From Paludibaculum sp. (GTDB lineage Bacteria; Acidobacteriota; Terriglobia; Bryobacterales; Bryobacteraceae): a DNA stretch of 64,000 bases. How positions within the stretch are numbered: the first letter of the stretch is position 1; the number at the start of each line of letters is the position of its first letter. This document shows, in pieces, positions 36,139-45,300 of the stretch. The stretch lies in the NCBI GenBank assembly GCA_029973955.1, contig JARKQJ010000194.1, positions 50,537-114,536 of the forward strand. The letters are read 5' to 3'. The notes under the pieces were generated by a model that saw only the letters and a list, made by a program, of their open reading frames with translations, searched no databases and was not told the DNA's origin. Both the position numbers and the translations under genes were made by a program.

Positions 36139-36630
36139 CTACTCCAACATCGCCCGCAGCATCCAAGCCATCTTCTCGTGCTCCTGCACCAGGCCGGTGA
36201 AGAAGTCCGCTGCTTCCGCGCTCCCCCACTTCTCCTCCGCCGTCTCGATGCCCGTCCGTAGATTCCGGATCACCTCCTCATGGTCCTTCAGGAGGTTGCT
36301 GATCATCTCAGAGGCGCCTCGCGCCGTTTCCGTGTCCTCCTGCAGCCGCGCCTTTTCCAGAAATGCGCTCATCGATCCCAGCGCCGGCTCGCCCATGTAT
36401 CGCGCGAACTCCGCAATCTCGTCGATCTTCTCCTCCAGCGCGCCATACTGCGCCTCGAAGAAGTTGTGCAGGTCGTGAAACTGCGGCCCCTTCACATTCC
36501 AGTGGTAGTTCTTCGTCTTCACACCCAGCACGAACTCATCGGCCAGCAGCGCGTTCATCATCTCCGCCACGCCCCGCCGCTGCTCAACGGTCAATCCGAT
36601 CCGGATACTGTTCCTGGTCTCTTCTGACAT
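36139..36630 (-). CDS. dps: Dps-family ferritin-like DNA protection protein
   Basis: 163 residues from ATG 36630, with GGGAGGC eight bases upstream; the open frame extends 15 codons further without the family pattern. The four-helix ferritin-like fold includes the ferroxidase site of adjacent subunits: VLGVKTKNYHWNVKGPQFHDLHNFFEAQYGALEEKIDEIAE, with the His, Asp and Glu ligands. Dps binds iron and uses peroxide to oxidise it, protecting DNA. It is divergent from oxyR with 122 bp between starts, the typical oxidative-stress arrangement in which OxyR activates dps. Confidence 0.95.
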   Translation of the reverse strand: MSEETRNSIRIGLTVEQRRGVAEMMNALLADEFVLGVKTKNYHWNVKGPQFHDLHNFFEAQYGALEEKIDEIAEFARYMGEPALGSMSAFLEKARLQEDTETARGASEMISNLLKDHEEVIRNLRTGIETAEEKWGSAEAADFFTGLVQEHEKMAWMLRAMLE

Positions 36631-36675
36631 CGCCTGCCTCCCTGGTTCTTTCTGCCGTCTCCGGCTTTCGTTCAA

Positions 36676-36752
36676 CTGCTACAACTCTAGGATAAGGCCT
36701 GATTCAGGAGAAGCAAAATCGATTGATCCAATGAATATAATCGATATTAGCG
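36676..36752. promoter_or_regulatory. Divergent dps-oxyR regulatory region
   Basis: The sequence between the two starts becomes AT-rich before oxyR. It contains two copies of AATCGAT (36717-36724 and 36739-36748), spaced about two helical turns apart. A LysR-type protein such as OxyR would be expected to bind here. No exact ATAG-based OxyR consensus was found, so the assignment is by position only. Confidence 0.4.
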
Positions 36753-37646
36753 ATGAATCTCCAGGACCTCGCCTACTTCGCCGCCGTCGCGCGCTATCAA
36801 CACTTCGGCCGCGCCGCCCAGGCCTGCCACATCGGCCAGCCCACCCTCAGCGCGCAGCTCCGCAAACTCGAAATCGAGCTCGGCGGATCCCTCTTCGAAC
36901 GCACCAACCGCCGCGTCTCCATCACCCCGCTCGGTGAGCTCCTGCTGCCGCACGCCCGCCGCGCCCTCGAAGAGGTGCGCCTCCTCCAGACCGCCGCGCA
37001 GTCCGCGAGGGACCAGCTCGCCGGCCCCATTAAGCTCGGCGCCATCCCCACCATCGCCCCTTACCTCCTCCCTCGTATCCTCCCCGCGCTCAATAAATCC
37101 GCGCCCCGGCTCACAATCGACCTCTGGGAAGACCTCACCGCTCAACTCCTCGACCGCCTCCGCACGGGCCAACTCGACGCCGCCCTCCTCGCCACGCCCG
37201 TTCCCGATTCCGGCCTGACTGCCCTGCGCCTCTTCGACGATCCGTTCCTGGCCGCTCTCCCCGCCCGCCATCCTCTCGCCCAAAGCTCAGTGGTCCGCCA
37301 ACAAAACCTCTTCCCCCATCTCCTCCTCCTCGCCGACGGCCACTGCCTCTCCGCGCAGGTCCGCTCCGCCTGCACCCACCGCGGCCAGGCCCCCGCCCGA
37401 AACGACTTCCGCGCCTCCAGCCTCGAAACCCTGGTCAACCTCGTAGCCGCCGGCTACGGTGCCACCCTCGTCCCCCATCTGGCCGCCAATTCCCTCAAAT
37501 CGCGCACCATCGCCCTGCGCCCCCTGCAAAAGAGCGCCTCGCGCACTATCTATCTCGCCAGCCGCCCAACCTTCCCCCGGCCCAAGGCGCTTCAAGCCAT
37601 CGCCCAAGCCGTCCTAAACTCTGTTCGCCCCTACTCCACCCCGTAG
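36753..37646 (+). CDS. oxyR: Hydrogen-peroxide-sensing LysR-family regulator
   Basis: 297 residues. The N-terminal LysR helix-turn-helix is residues 1-60 (LQDLAYFAAVARYQHFGRAAQACHIGQPTLSAQLRKLEIELGGSLFER). The effector domain contains GHCLSAQVRSAC: two cysteines nine residues apart, as C199 and C208 of E. coli OxyR, which form the peroxide-induced disulfide. LVNLVAAGYGATLVPHLA near the C-terminus is typical. It is divergent from dps, a common OxyR target. The gene ends in a 16-bp overlap with the 3' end of the DHFR-family gene on the other strand. Confidence 0.93.
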   Translation: MNLQDLAYFAAVARYQHFGRAAQACHIGQPTLSAQLRKLEIELGGSLFERTNRRVSITPLGELLLPHARRALEEVRLLQTAAQSARDQLAGPIKLGAIPTIAPYLLPRILPALNKSAPRLTIDLWEDLTAQLLDRLRTGQLDAALLATPVPDSGLTALRLFDDPFLAALPARHPLAQSSVVRQQNLFPHLLLLADGHCLSAQVRSACTHRGQAPARNDFRASSLETLVNLVAAGYGATLVPHLAANSLKSRTIALRPLQKSASRTIYLASRPTFPRPKALQAIAQAVLNSVRPYSTP

Positions 37647-38182
37647 GTCACCACCACGTTCCCGCACCGGAACACCCGCTGCTCCAGCAGCCTCAACTCC
37701 GCCCGCGCCGAAAATACCGTCCGTCCCCCACCCAGTGCCACCGGGATAATCACGAACTGATACCGGTCCACCAGCCCCGCCGCCCCAAGCTGCGCCGCCA
37801 CGTCTCCGCTGCCCAGAATCGTGATGTCCGGCCCAGCCTTCTTCTTCAGCGCCCACACCGCTTTCACCAAATCCCCCTTCACGAGCACACTGTTGTTCCA
37901 CGTCGGCTCCAGCGTTCGCGACGCCACATATTTCCGCGCTGCGTTCATCCCTTTCGCCACCTCCGGCATCTGTGCCGCCGCCGTCGCTGTCGGCCAGAAC
38001 CCGGCCATCATTTCGTAGGTCTTCCGCCCAAACAGCAGATCGCCCCCTGAACTCGCATTCCCGCTCACCCAGGCCCCAAACTCGGCATCTCCCCGGCTCG
38101 CATGGGCCCAGCTCATGTCCCCACAGCTATCCACGAAGTACCCATCTACCGAAATCGACTCAAACACCTGCAGCTTCCTCAT
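37631..38182 (-). CDS. Dihydrofolate reductase family (RibD C-terminal-like) protein
   Basis: 183 residues from ATG 38182, with GAGGAGGAGAG upstream. The sequence RKLQVFESISVDGYFVD, then MSWAH, LLFGRKTYEMMAGFWP, SRTLEPTWNNSVLVKGD, GPDITILGSGDVAAQLGAAGLVDRYQFVIIPVALGGGRTVF is the YwjB/YyaP-type dihydrofolate-reductase-like fold. The class binds NADPH but its cellular substrate is generally unknown; it is not the folate-pathway enzyme by default. It is convergent with oxyR, overlapping at 3' ends. Confidence 0.9.
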   Translation of the reverse strand: MRKLQVFESISVDGYFVDSCGDMSWAHASRGDAEFGAWVSGNASSGGDLLFGRKTYEMMAGFWPTATAAAQMPEVAKGMNAARKYVASRTLEPTWNNSVLVKGDLVKAVWALKKKAGPDITILGSGDVAAQLGAAGLVDRYQFVIIPVALGGGRTVFSARAELRLLEQRVFRCGNVVVTYGVE

Positions 38183-38389
38183 CTGCTCTCCTCCTCTTCC
38201 GCGCACTCATTGAACCACCCCATCCCCGTCCGGCCAGCCACGGATCGAGCCCCCCTGTCTCCCGATGGCCAGAGTCAGCAACTGACTATTCATTAACATC
38301 CTTGCATCAAAATAACCGGACTGCTATATCAATTCTGTACACGAGAATGCCACAAGGTCCCGAATCCGATCTCATGGAGTGCCCTGGCT

Positions 38390-41300
38390 ATGAAGCTCAT
38401 TTCACTCTTTATGATCCTTTCCTCCGCCATGTTGGCCCAGGAATACCGCTCCACCATCACCGGCCACATCACAGATCCTTCCGGCGCCGGCATTCCCAAT
38501 GCCAGGATCACCGCCGTCAAGCCCGACACCAACGCCCGCTACAACACCGTCACCGGACCCGAGGGCATCTACACCATTCCCCAACTGATGCCCGGCACCT
38601 ACGAACTCACCGCCGAAGCCACCGGTTTCAAAACCTCCATGCAGTCCGGTGTCGAACTCGGCGCCAATGCCCGCCTCGCCGTCGATATCCAGCTCACCCT
38701 CGGCAGCTCCTCTGAGAAGGTCACCGTCACCGCCGACATCCCCACCCTGGTCACCGTCAGCGCCTCCGCCGGATCTTCCATCACCACCCGCGAGGTCGAA
38801 AACCTCCCCATCAACGGCCGCGCGCCCATGGACCTCGCCATCATGGCCTACGGCGTCATCAACACCGGCAACCGCGACCAGAACCGCCCCTACGAAAACT
38901 CCGGCTTCTCCAACATGGGTATGGGCGGCGCTGCCGCGGGCGCCAATGAGGTCCTTCTCGATGGCGTGCCCAACCTCGGCACTCTCGGCAACGCCACCAC
39001 GCAGAACGACCGCCGCGCCGCCTTCTCGCCCCCCGTCGACGCCGTGGCCGAAGTCCGTGTCGACGTCCTCAACGTCGATGCCGCGTACGGCGGCTCCGGC
39101 GGCGGCACCGTCCAGCTCATCACCAAGGGCGGCACCAACGGCCTCCACGGCTCGCTCTCCGAATTCAACCAGACCTCCAACCTCACCGCCACCCCCTTCT
39201 TCACCAACGCCGCCGGCGGCAAGAAGACCAACTTCCGCCAGAACCAGTGGGGCGTTACCGCCGGTGGTCCCGTCATCCTGCCCAAGATCTTCAACGGCAA
39301 GGACAAGCTCTTCTGGTTCTTCACCTATGAAGGCCACAAGAACTCTGAACCCGCCCCCACTTACACCACCGTTCCAACCTCCGCCGAACGCCAGGGCGAC
39401 TTCTCTGATCTCCTCAAGCTCGGCGCCAGCTACACCCTATACGATCCCTCCACCGCCGTCCTCTCCGGCTCCACCGTTACCCGGCAGGCCTTCCCCAACA
39501 ACACCGTCCCCTCCACCCGCCTGAACGCCATCGCCAAGAACTACCTCAACTACATCGGCCTGCCCAACTTCGCCGGTAAGGCCGACGGCAGCAATAACTA
39601 CTTCGCCGGCCTAACCACCAACAACAGCTACTCCTCCTTCTCCGGCCGCCTCGACGCCAATCTCTCCAACGCCAACAAGCTCACCCTCACCGGCCGCGAG
39701 AGCTTCTGGATCCAGAAGTCCGGCAACATCTTCGACAACATCGCCCTAGGCGAAAACGGCATGCGCAGCATCTACGGCGCTTCCGTCGACGACGTCCACA
39801 CCTTCACGCCCACCACCGTTGCCAACCTCCGTGTCGGCTTCACCCGCTACCGGGCCTTCTACGAACAAAACAGCTTCGGCTACAACCCCACCGATCTCGG
39901 CTTCCCTTCCTACATCGCCTCCAGCGCCACCCAACTCCTCATGCCCGCCTGGACCTTCTCCGACGGCTTCCTCGTCGCCAGCCCGGCCACCAACCTCCAC
40001 TACTCCGATCAGCCCTACAACACCTACCAGATCTTCGGTTCCGTCACCAAAATCGCCGGCCGCCACACCATCAAGGCCGGCGGCGAACACCGCATCCTCG
40101 ACTTCTCCAACATCTCCTGGTCCGGCTCCACCGGCTCCTACACCTTTGACAACACCTGGGTGAAGGCCAACTCCACCGCCGCCGGCGCCCCCCTCGGCGG
40201 CTCCATGGCCGCCTTCCTCCTCGGCCTCCCCACCTCCGGCAACTACACCATCAACACGCCCTCCAAGAACGACTCCAACTACGACGTCCTCTTCCTCCAG
40301 GACGACTTCAAGATCCGCCGCAACCTCACCCTCAACCTCGGCCTGCGCTGGGAGTACAACAGCCCCACCGTCGAACGCTGGAACCGCATGGCCAACGGCT
40401 TCAACACCACCATCGACAATCAGGTCACCGCCGCCGCCCGCGCCGCCTACGCGAAAAACCCCATCCCCCAGATGCCCGTCAGCCAGTTCAATCCCGTCGG
40501 CGGCCTCACTTTCGCCACCAACGACGATCGCACCGCCACCGCCATGCCCAAGACCGCCTTCAGCCCCCGCGTCGGCGTCGCCTGGACCCCCGACGCCCTC
40601 AAAGGCCGCACCGTCCTGCGCGCCGGCGCCGGCATCTTCGACTACCTGATCGGTGTCCTGCAGCCGCAGCAGCCCGGCTTCACCTACACCAATACCTACG
40701 TCGCCACCAACAACAGCTACCTCACTCCCGCCACCACCCTCTCCAACCCCTTCCCCGGCGGACTCACCCAACCCCCCGGGGCAGCTCAGGGCATCAACAC
40801 CAACCTCGGCCAGAGCGTCACCTATCTCAATCCCGAAATCGCCCGCCAATACAGCCTCCGCTGGACCCTCGATGTCCAGCAGCAGCTCGACAGGTACACC
40901 ACCCTCGAGGTCGGCTACATCGGCAACCACTCCGTCCACCTCACCACCAACTACAACTGGGGTTCCCTTCCTGCTCAGTACCTCAGCAAGTCGCTCACCC
41001 GCGACAACGCCACCATCAGCGCCCTCGGAGCCCTCGTCACCAACCCCTTCGCCGTGCTCCTCCCCGGCACCACTCTGAACGGCGCCACCACCGCCACGTC
41101 CAATATCCTCCGGCCTTACCCCGAGTTCACCGGCGTCACCACCCAGAACCTCTCCAACGGCGGCTCCTACTTCCACCAGCTCGCCGTCAAGATCTCACGC
41201 CGCATGTCCCACGGCCTCCTGCTCAACGTCGACTACTCCCACTCCCGCCTCATGGAGGCAGTCGCCGTCCTCAACAACGGCGACCCCACCCTCGAAAAGC

Positions 41301-41836
41301 GCGTCTCCACCTACGATCGTCCAAATAACTTCGCCGTCTCCGGCCTCTACCAGCTCCCCTTCGGCAAAGGCAAAGCCTTCGGCTCTTCCGCCCCCGGCTG
41401 GGCCAACCAGTTCATCGGCGACTGGAGCATCAGCACCGCCTACACCTTCCACTCAGGCGCCCCGCTCGCCTGGGGCAACCTCATCTACTACGGCGGCGCG
41501 TTGAACTACAACTCCCGCAACGTCAACAGGTCCTTCGACACCACCCAGTTCAACACCGTCTCCGCGCAGCAGCTCTCCCAGAACTTCCGCTACTTCTCCT
41601 CCCAGTTCAACAACCTGCGCCTCGACGCCACCAACAACCTCAACCTCACCGTCACCAAGGATTTCCGGATCCGCGAATCCCTCCGCCTCCAGTTCCGCGG
41701 CGAGTCGTTCAACCTCTGCAACCACGCCCTCTTCGGTGGAGCCAACTTAACCGCCACCTCCAGCGCCTTCTCCACCATCACCAGCACCACCAACACGCCC
41801 AGGGTGATCCAGTTCGCCCTCCGCCTCCTCTTCTGA
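38390..41836 (+). CDS. Large TonB-dependent receptor with carboxypeptidase-regulatory N-domain
   Basis: 1148 residues. A signal peptide (MKLISLFMILSSAMLAQEY) precedes a carboxypeptidase-regulatory-like domain (about 20-105, STITGHITDPSGAGIPNARI and EGIYTIPQLMPGTYELTAE). A plug-like part (about 120-230) contains SSITTREVENLPINGRAPMDL and GANEVLLDGVPNLGTLGNATTQND. A very long barrel region follows, with DALKGRTVLRAGAGIFDYLIG and YTTLEVGYIGNHSVHLTTNYN, ending in IQFALRLLF. Such acidobacterial SusC-like receptors import oligosaccharide-sized substrates. No paired SusD-like gene is adjacent. It is followed 27 bp later by the VOC protein gene. Confidence 0.92.
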   Translation: MKLISLFMILSSAMLAQEYRSTITGHITDPSGAGIPNARITAVKPDTNARYNTVTGPEGIYTIPQLMPGTYELTAEATGFKTSMQSGVELGANARLAVDIQLTLGSSSEKVTVTADIPTLVTVSASAGSSITTREVENLPINGRAPMDLAIMAYGVINTGNRDQNRPYENSGFSNMGMGGAAAGANEVLLDGVPNLGTLGNATTQNDRRAAFSPPVDAVAEVRVDVLNVDAAYGGSGGGTVQLITKGGTNGLHGSLSEFNQTSNLTATPFFTNAAGGKKTNFRQNQWGVTAGGPVILPKIFNGKDKLFWFFTYEGHKNSEPAPTYTTVPTSAERQGDFSDLLKLGASYTLYDPSTAVLSGSTVTRQAFPNNTVPSTRLNAIAKNYLNYIGLPNFAGKADGSNNYFAGLTTNNSYSSFSGRLDANLSNANKLTLTGRESFWIQKSGNIFDNIALGENGMRSIYGASVDDVHTFTPTTVANLRVGFTRYRAFYEQNSFGYNPTDLGFPSYIASSATQLLMPAWTFSDGFLVASPATNLHYSDQPYNTYQIFGSVTKIAGRHTIKAGGEHRILDFSNISWSGSTGSYTFDNTWVKANSTAAGAPLGGSMAAFLLGLPTSGNYTINTPSKNDSNYDVLFLQDDFKIRRNLTLNLGLRWEYNSPTVERWNRMANGFNTTIDNQVTAAARAAYAKNPIPQMPVSQFNPVGGLTFATNDDRTATAMPKTAFSPRVGVAWTPDALKGRTVLRAGAGIFDYLIGVLQPQQPGFTYTNTYVATNNSYLTPATTLSNPFPGGLTQPPGAAQGINTNLGQSVTYLNPEIARQYSLRWTLDVQQQLDRYTTLEVGYIGNHSVHLTTNYNWGSLPAQYLSKSLTRDNATISALGALVTNPFAVLLPGTTLNGATTATSNILRPYPEFTGVTTQNLSNGGSYFHQLAVKISRRMSHGLLLNVDYSHSRLMEAVAVLNNGDPTLEKRVSTYDRPNNFAVSGLYQLPFGKGKAFGSSAPGWANQFIGDWSISTAYTFHSGAPLAWGNLIYYGGALNYNSRNVNRSFDTTQFNTVSAQQLSQNFRYFSSQFNNLRLDATNNLNLTVTKDFRIRESLRLQFRGESFNLCNHALFGGANLTATSSAFSTITSTTNTPRVIQFALRLLF

Positions 41837-41863
41837 TTTGGACCCTGCTACCCTAAGACCACC

Positions 41864-42271
41864 ATGCTGGGCATTACCCCTTACCTCGGCTACAAAGGCA
41901 ACTGCCGCGAAGCGATCGACTTCTACCAGTCGGCCCTCGGCGCGGAACTCCTCTTCCTCCAAACCGTCGGCGAATCCCCCATGCCCGAGATGGGCCCGGC
42001 CGAAAACGTCATGCACGCCTCCCTCAAAATCGGCGACTCCACCATCATGATGAGCGACGACATGCGCCCCGACGCCCCCGCCGCCGGCGGCAACATCAGC
42101 CTCGCACTCGGCCTCGACGATCCCGCCAAAGCCGCGCAGCTCTTCAACAACCTCGCCCAGGGCGGCATCGTCATCATGCCCCTCGCCAAAGCCTACTGGG
42201 CCGAAGCCTTCGGCATGCTTAAAGACAAGTTCGGCATCACCTGGATGCTCAACTGCGAAGCCCCCAAGTAA
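41864..42271 (+). CDS. VOC-family protein (PhnB/YjdN-like)
   Basis: 135 residues. The fold is a glyoxalase/bleomycin-resistance domain: GITPYLGYKGNCREAIDFYQSALGAELLFLQTVGE, VMHASLKIGDSTIMMSDD, ISLALGLDDPAKAAQLFNNLAQGGIVIMPLAKAYWAEAFGMLKDKFGITWMLNC. The pattern (YL.F.GNC.EA..FY..ALGA and AEAFGMLKDKFGI.WML) is that of PhnB-like proteins with unknown substrate. A short hairpin lies at 42297-42315 after it. Probably cytoplasmic. Confidence 0.93.
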   Translation: MLGITPYLGYKGNCREAIDFYQSALGAELLFLQTVGESPMPEMGPAENVMHASLKIGDSTIMMSDDMRPDAPAAGGNISLALGLDDPAKAAQLFNNLAQGGIVIMPLAKAYWAEAFGMLKDKFGITWMLNCEAPK

Positions 42272-42296
42272 GCCCTCGCAACTTCTCCTGAGTCTC

Positions 42297-42315
42297 GGCC
42301 GGCGGACCGCCGGCC
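42297..42315. other. Perfect hairpin between convergent genes
   Basis: GGCCGGCGG and CCGCCGGCC flank a single A, giving a 9-bp GC-only stem between the VOC gene (ending 42271) and the TonB receptor gene (stop at 42371). No T-run follows on either strand, so a terminator role is only suggested. Confidence 0.4.
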
Positions 42316-42330
42316 GGTTTGCGCTCCTTC

Positions 42331-42371
42331 GTCTGGCCAGATATGGCGTCTGGCCAGATATGGCGTCTGGT
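42331..42371. repeat. 17-bp tandem repeat, two and a half copies
   Basis: GTCTGGCCAGATATGGC occurs at 42331-42347 and 42348-42364, with a diverged third start (GTCTGGTCAGA) at 42365 that includes the TGA stop of the receptor gene. The unit is not coding. Confidence 0.8.
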
Positions 42372-45300
42372 CAGAAGTAGAACTTCACGGCAAACTGGAT
42401 GATCCGGCTCGCCACCGAGTTCTGGTTGAGATTGTAGAAACTCCCGTTCAATCCCACCGTCCTCGCCACGCACGCCGGGCTCAGCGCCCTCGTCGTCTGG
42501 GACAACTCCGCCGCGTTCGACGGGCAGCCATAGCCCCCCGTCCCCGGCCCCGGTAACGCCTGGATCGCCGTGTCCACCGGCACACCCCGGCTCTTCGCGA
42601 TGATCGCATCCCACACTCCCGCCGCCGTCAGGTTCCGGTTGCGGTTCTCCACTCCAGCCACCGGCGCCTGGAACGGGATCGTCCCCGACAGCAGCGCGTT
42701 CTGGCTGCCCGCATTCAGCAGGCTCGTGTTGTTGATGTTCGATTCGAACACCCGGTGGTTCAGCACGTTGAAGAACTCCGCCCGCAGCTCGAAGTACCGC
42801 CGCGACTCCTTCCACGGCCTGATCCGCTTGAACACGCTCACATCCAGCGTCTGCACCCACGGCAGCCGCGCCACCGAGTAGTTCCGCGCCGCATTCCCGT
42901 ACTTGCCCGGATCCGGCCACGCAAACGCCCGCGGATTCACATACGACGTGTACAGCGCCGTCTCCGGCGTCCAGTCCGGATTGATCAGCGAGACCCCCGG
43001 CACGATGTCCGGCCGGATCGCTCCGCCCGGCAGCCCCGTGTCCAGCGAGTTCGCCATCCCCAGCGTCGCCGTGATCGGATAGCCCGACCGCACCCGCCCC
43101 AGCCCCGAAAGCTGCCAGTCCCCCGCCAGCGCCGTCAACCACCCTCCCTGGTTCACCCACTTCTTCCCACGCCCCATCGGCAGATCCCAAAACGCCATCG
43201 CATTGTAGATGTGCGGCGTGTCCGTCGCCGACGGCGCCCGCTCGCTCCGGCTGTCGTACGGGTTCTGCGCCCGCGTCAGCGGCACCGCGAACGACGCGTT
43301 CGAAAACGAGTTATTGGGAATCGGGAACTTCACCCCGCCCGAGTTGTCGTCAATGCTGCGCGACCACGTGTAGTTGAACCGGAACTGCAGCCCCGCCGAA
43401 AACCGGCGCTCCACCTCCGCCGTCCACGCATGGTACGTCGAAGCCGAGTTCGTCGGATCCAGCAGGTAAATCGCCCCGGAATTGCGACCCGACATTCCCG
43501 GATACGGCATCGCCCCGGTGAATGGGTCCACCCGGTTCAGATTCTGCGGCGCACCGGTCAGGTGGGTTCCCCGGCTCCCTTGATACCCCGTCGTCAACAC
43601 CGTCCGCGGCATGACCTCATACTGCAGCAGCAGCGAGTAGTTCTGGATCGTCGGCATCCGGAAGTTGCCGTCTCCCAATACGCCCACGCTCTGGTAGCGC
43701 ACGTCCTGCCGGCTAAAGCCCGGCCGCGACGACAGCGGATCGCCTGCATCTCCAGGATGGATCTCCCCGCTCGCCGGCAGGTCGAACATCTTCGGATCCG
43801 ACGCCAGCACCGGGTTGTTGTAGCCAAACTGCATCGGCACGTTGTTTTCGCTGCACCGCGCCAACCCGCACGTCGCCGAATTCGACGGCGGCTGATAGTC
43901 GTTCGCTCCAAGAATGTAGCTCAGCGCCCGGAACCCCGTGAACGTCTGCGAGCCGATGTTCGGAATCGGCTCCCGGTCGTTCCCCATCAACGTCCCGTGC
44001 GTGATCCCGTATCCGCCGCGCAGCACGAACTTCCTGGCGCTGTTCCATCCGAATCCGGGCGTCCACGCAAACCCGAAGCGCGGCTCGAACACGTTTTTCT
44101 GCGGCGGCGTCACATACCTCGACCGCCCCCCGAATCCGCTGTACTCGAATACCGGCGCCGTGTAGCCCGCGGGCGTCGACGTGTTCGGCAGATACAGGAA
44201 CGGATTCAACTCCATCCGGCTCAGGTTCACCATCCCCTGCCGGTCGAACTTCTCCCACCTCGGCGACTGATACTGATACCGCAGCCCCACGTTCAAAGTC
44301 AGGGTCGGCCGCACCTTGAAATCGTTCTGCACATACCCGCCCAGGTTCTTCCACCGGTAGTAGTAGGGTATCGACAGGTTCTCCGTCTGCACCTGGTCCC
44401 ACGACGGAACGCCCAGCAGGAATGACGCGAACTTGTCTCCGCCCAGTACCGTCCCCGAACAGTCCGGCAGCGTCCCGCCCACCGGCGTCGAACTGCAGTT
44501 CTTCTCCGCCGTGTAATTCGCGTCCCAACTGAAACGCCCGCCCGCCAGAGAGCCCACACCCAGGTTCGCCTGGTTCAACTCGAGATAAGATGCCGAAAAT
44601 CCCAGCTTCAGCGTCCACCCGCCCCGCACCCACGAATAGTCGTCCGTCACCGAAAACGAATGCTCGCGGTTCTTCCCCACATCCTGCGGCGAATTGAACC
44701 CCGCCGACGCCATCGATGCACCCGACGTCGACCCGTTCACCGCCTTCAGCGCCCCGCCGTCGTAAAACCGCGCCATCCCATACCCCAGCAGATTCACCGC
44801 CCCGTCGCCCTTCCCACCCATCTGCAGGTACTCGCTCGTGTAATCCTTCGTCAGCAGCGGCTCCGGAAAGTTTCGCACGAAATCCCCAAACAGGTAGTTC
44901 GCCCGGAACTCGTTCACCTGCGACGCCCCGCTGCTCGTCGGGTTCGGCGTCCATGTCCATGTCGTCATGATCTGCCTCGACCGGTTCGCGTCCGAAATCA
45001 ACCCGTGCTGGATCACGTCCCGCTCAAAGCGGTTGCCGAACTGCGGCTGCCACGTGTACCGCCCCGACAACTGGTGGTGGTCGTTGATCCGGTGGTCCAG
45101 CTTGAAACTGTACCGGTCGTCCGCATATTGCGTCTGCCGGAAGTAAATGTAGTTCGCCCCAAGCAGGTTCGCCACTTCGTTCGGATCCGTGATGTTCGCC
45201 TTCGGATAGAAATCCCTCAGAATCCGCGCCGTCACCGGATTCACGTACGACCGCCCCTGCCCGTCCACCAGTACACGCCCCCTCCGCGCCGGATTCGGAT

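Noticed and set aside
36717..36748. Classical OxyR box between dps and oxyR
   Set aside because: The ATAG-N7-CTAT pattern is not present; kept only as a positional regulatory region.
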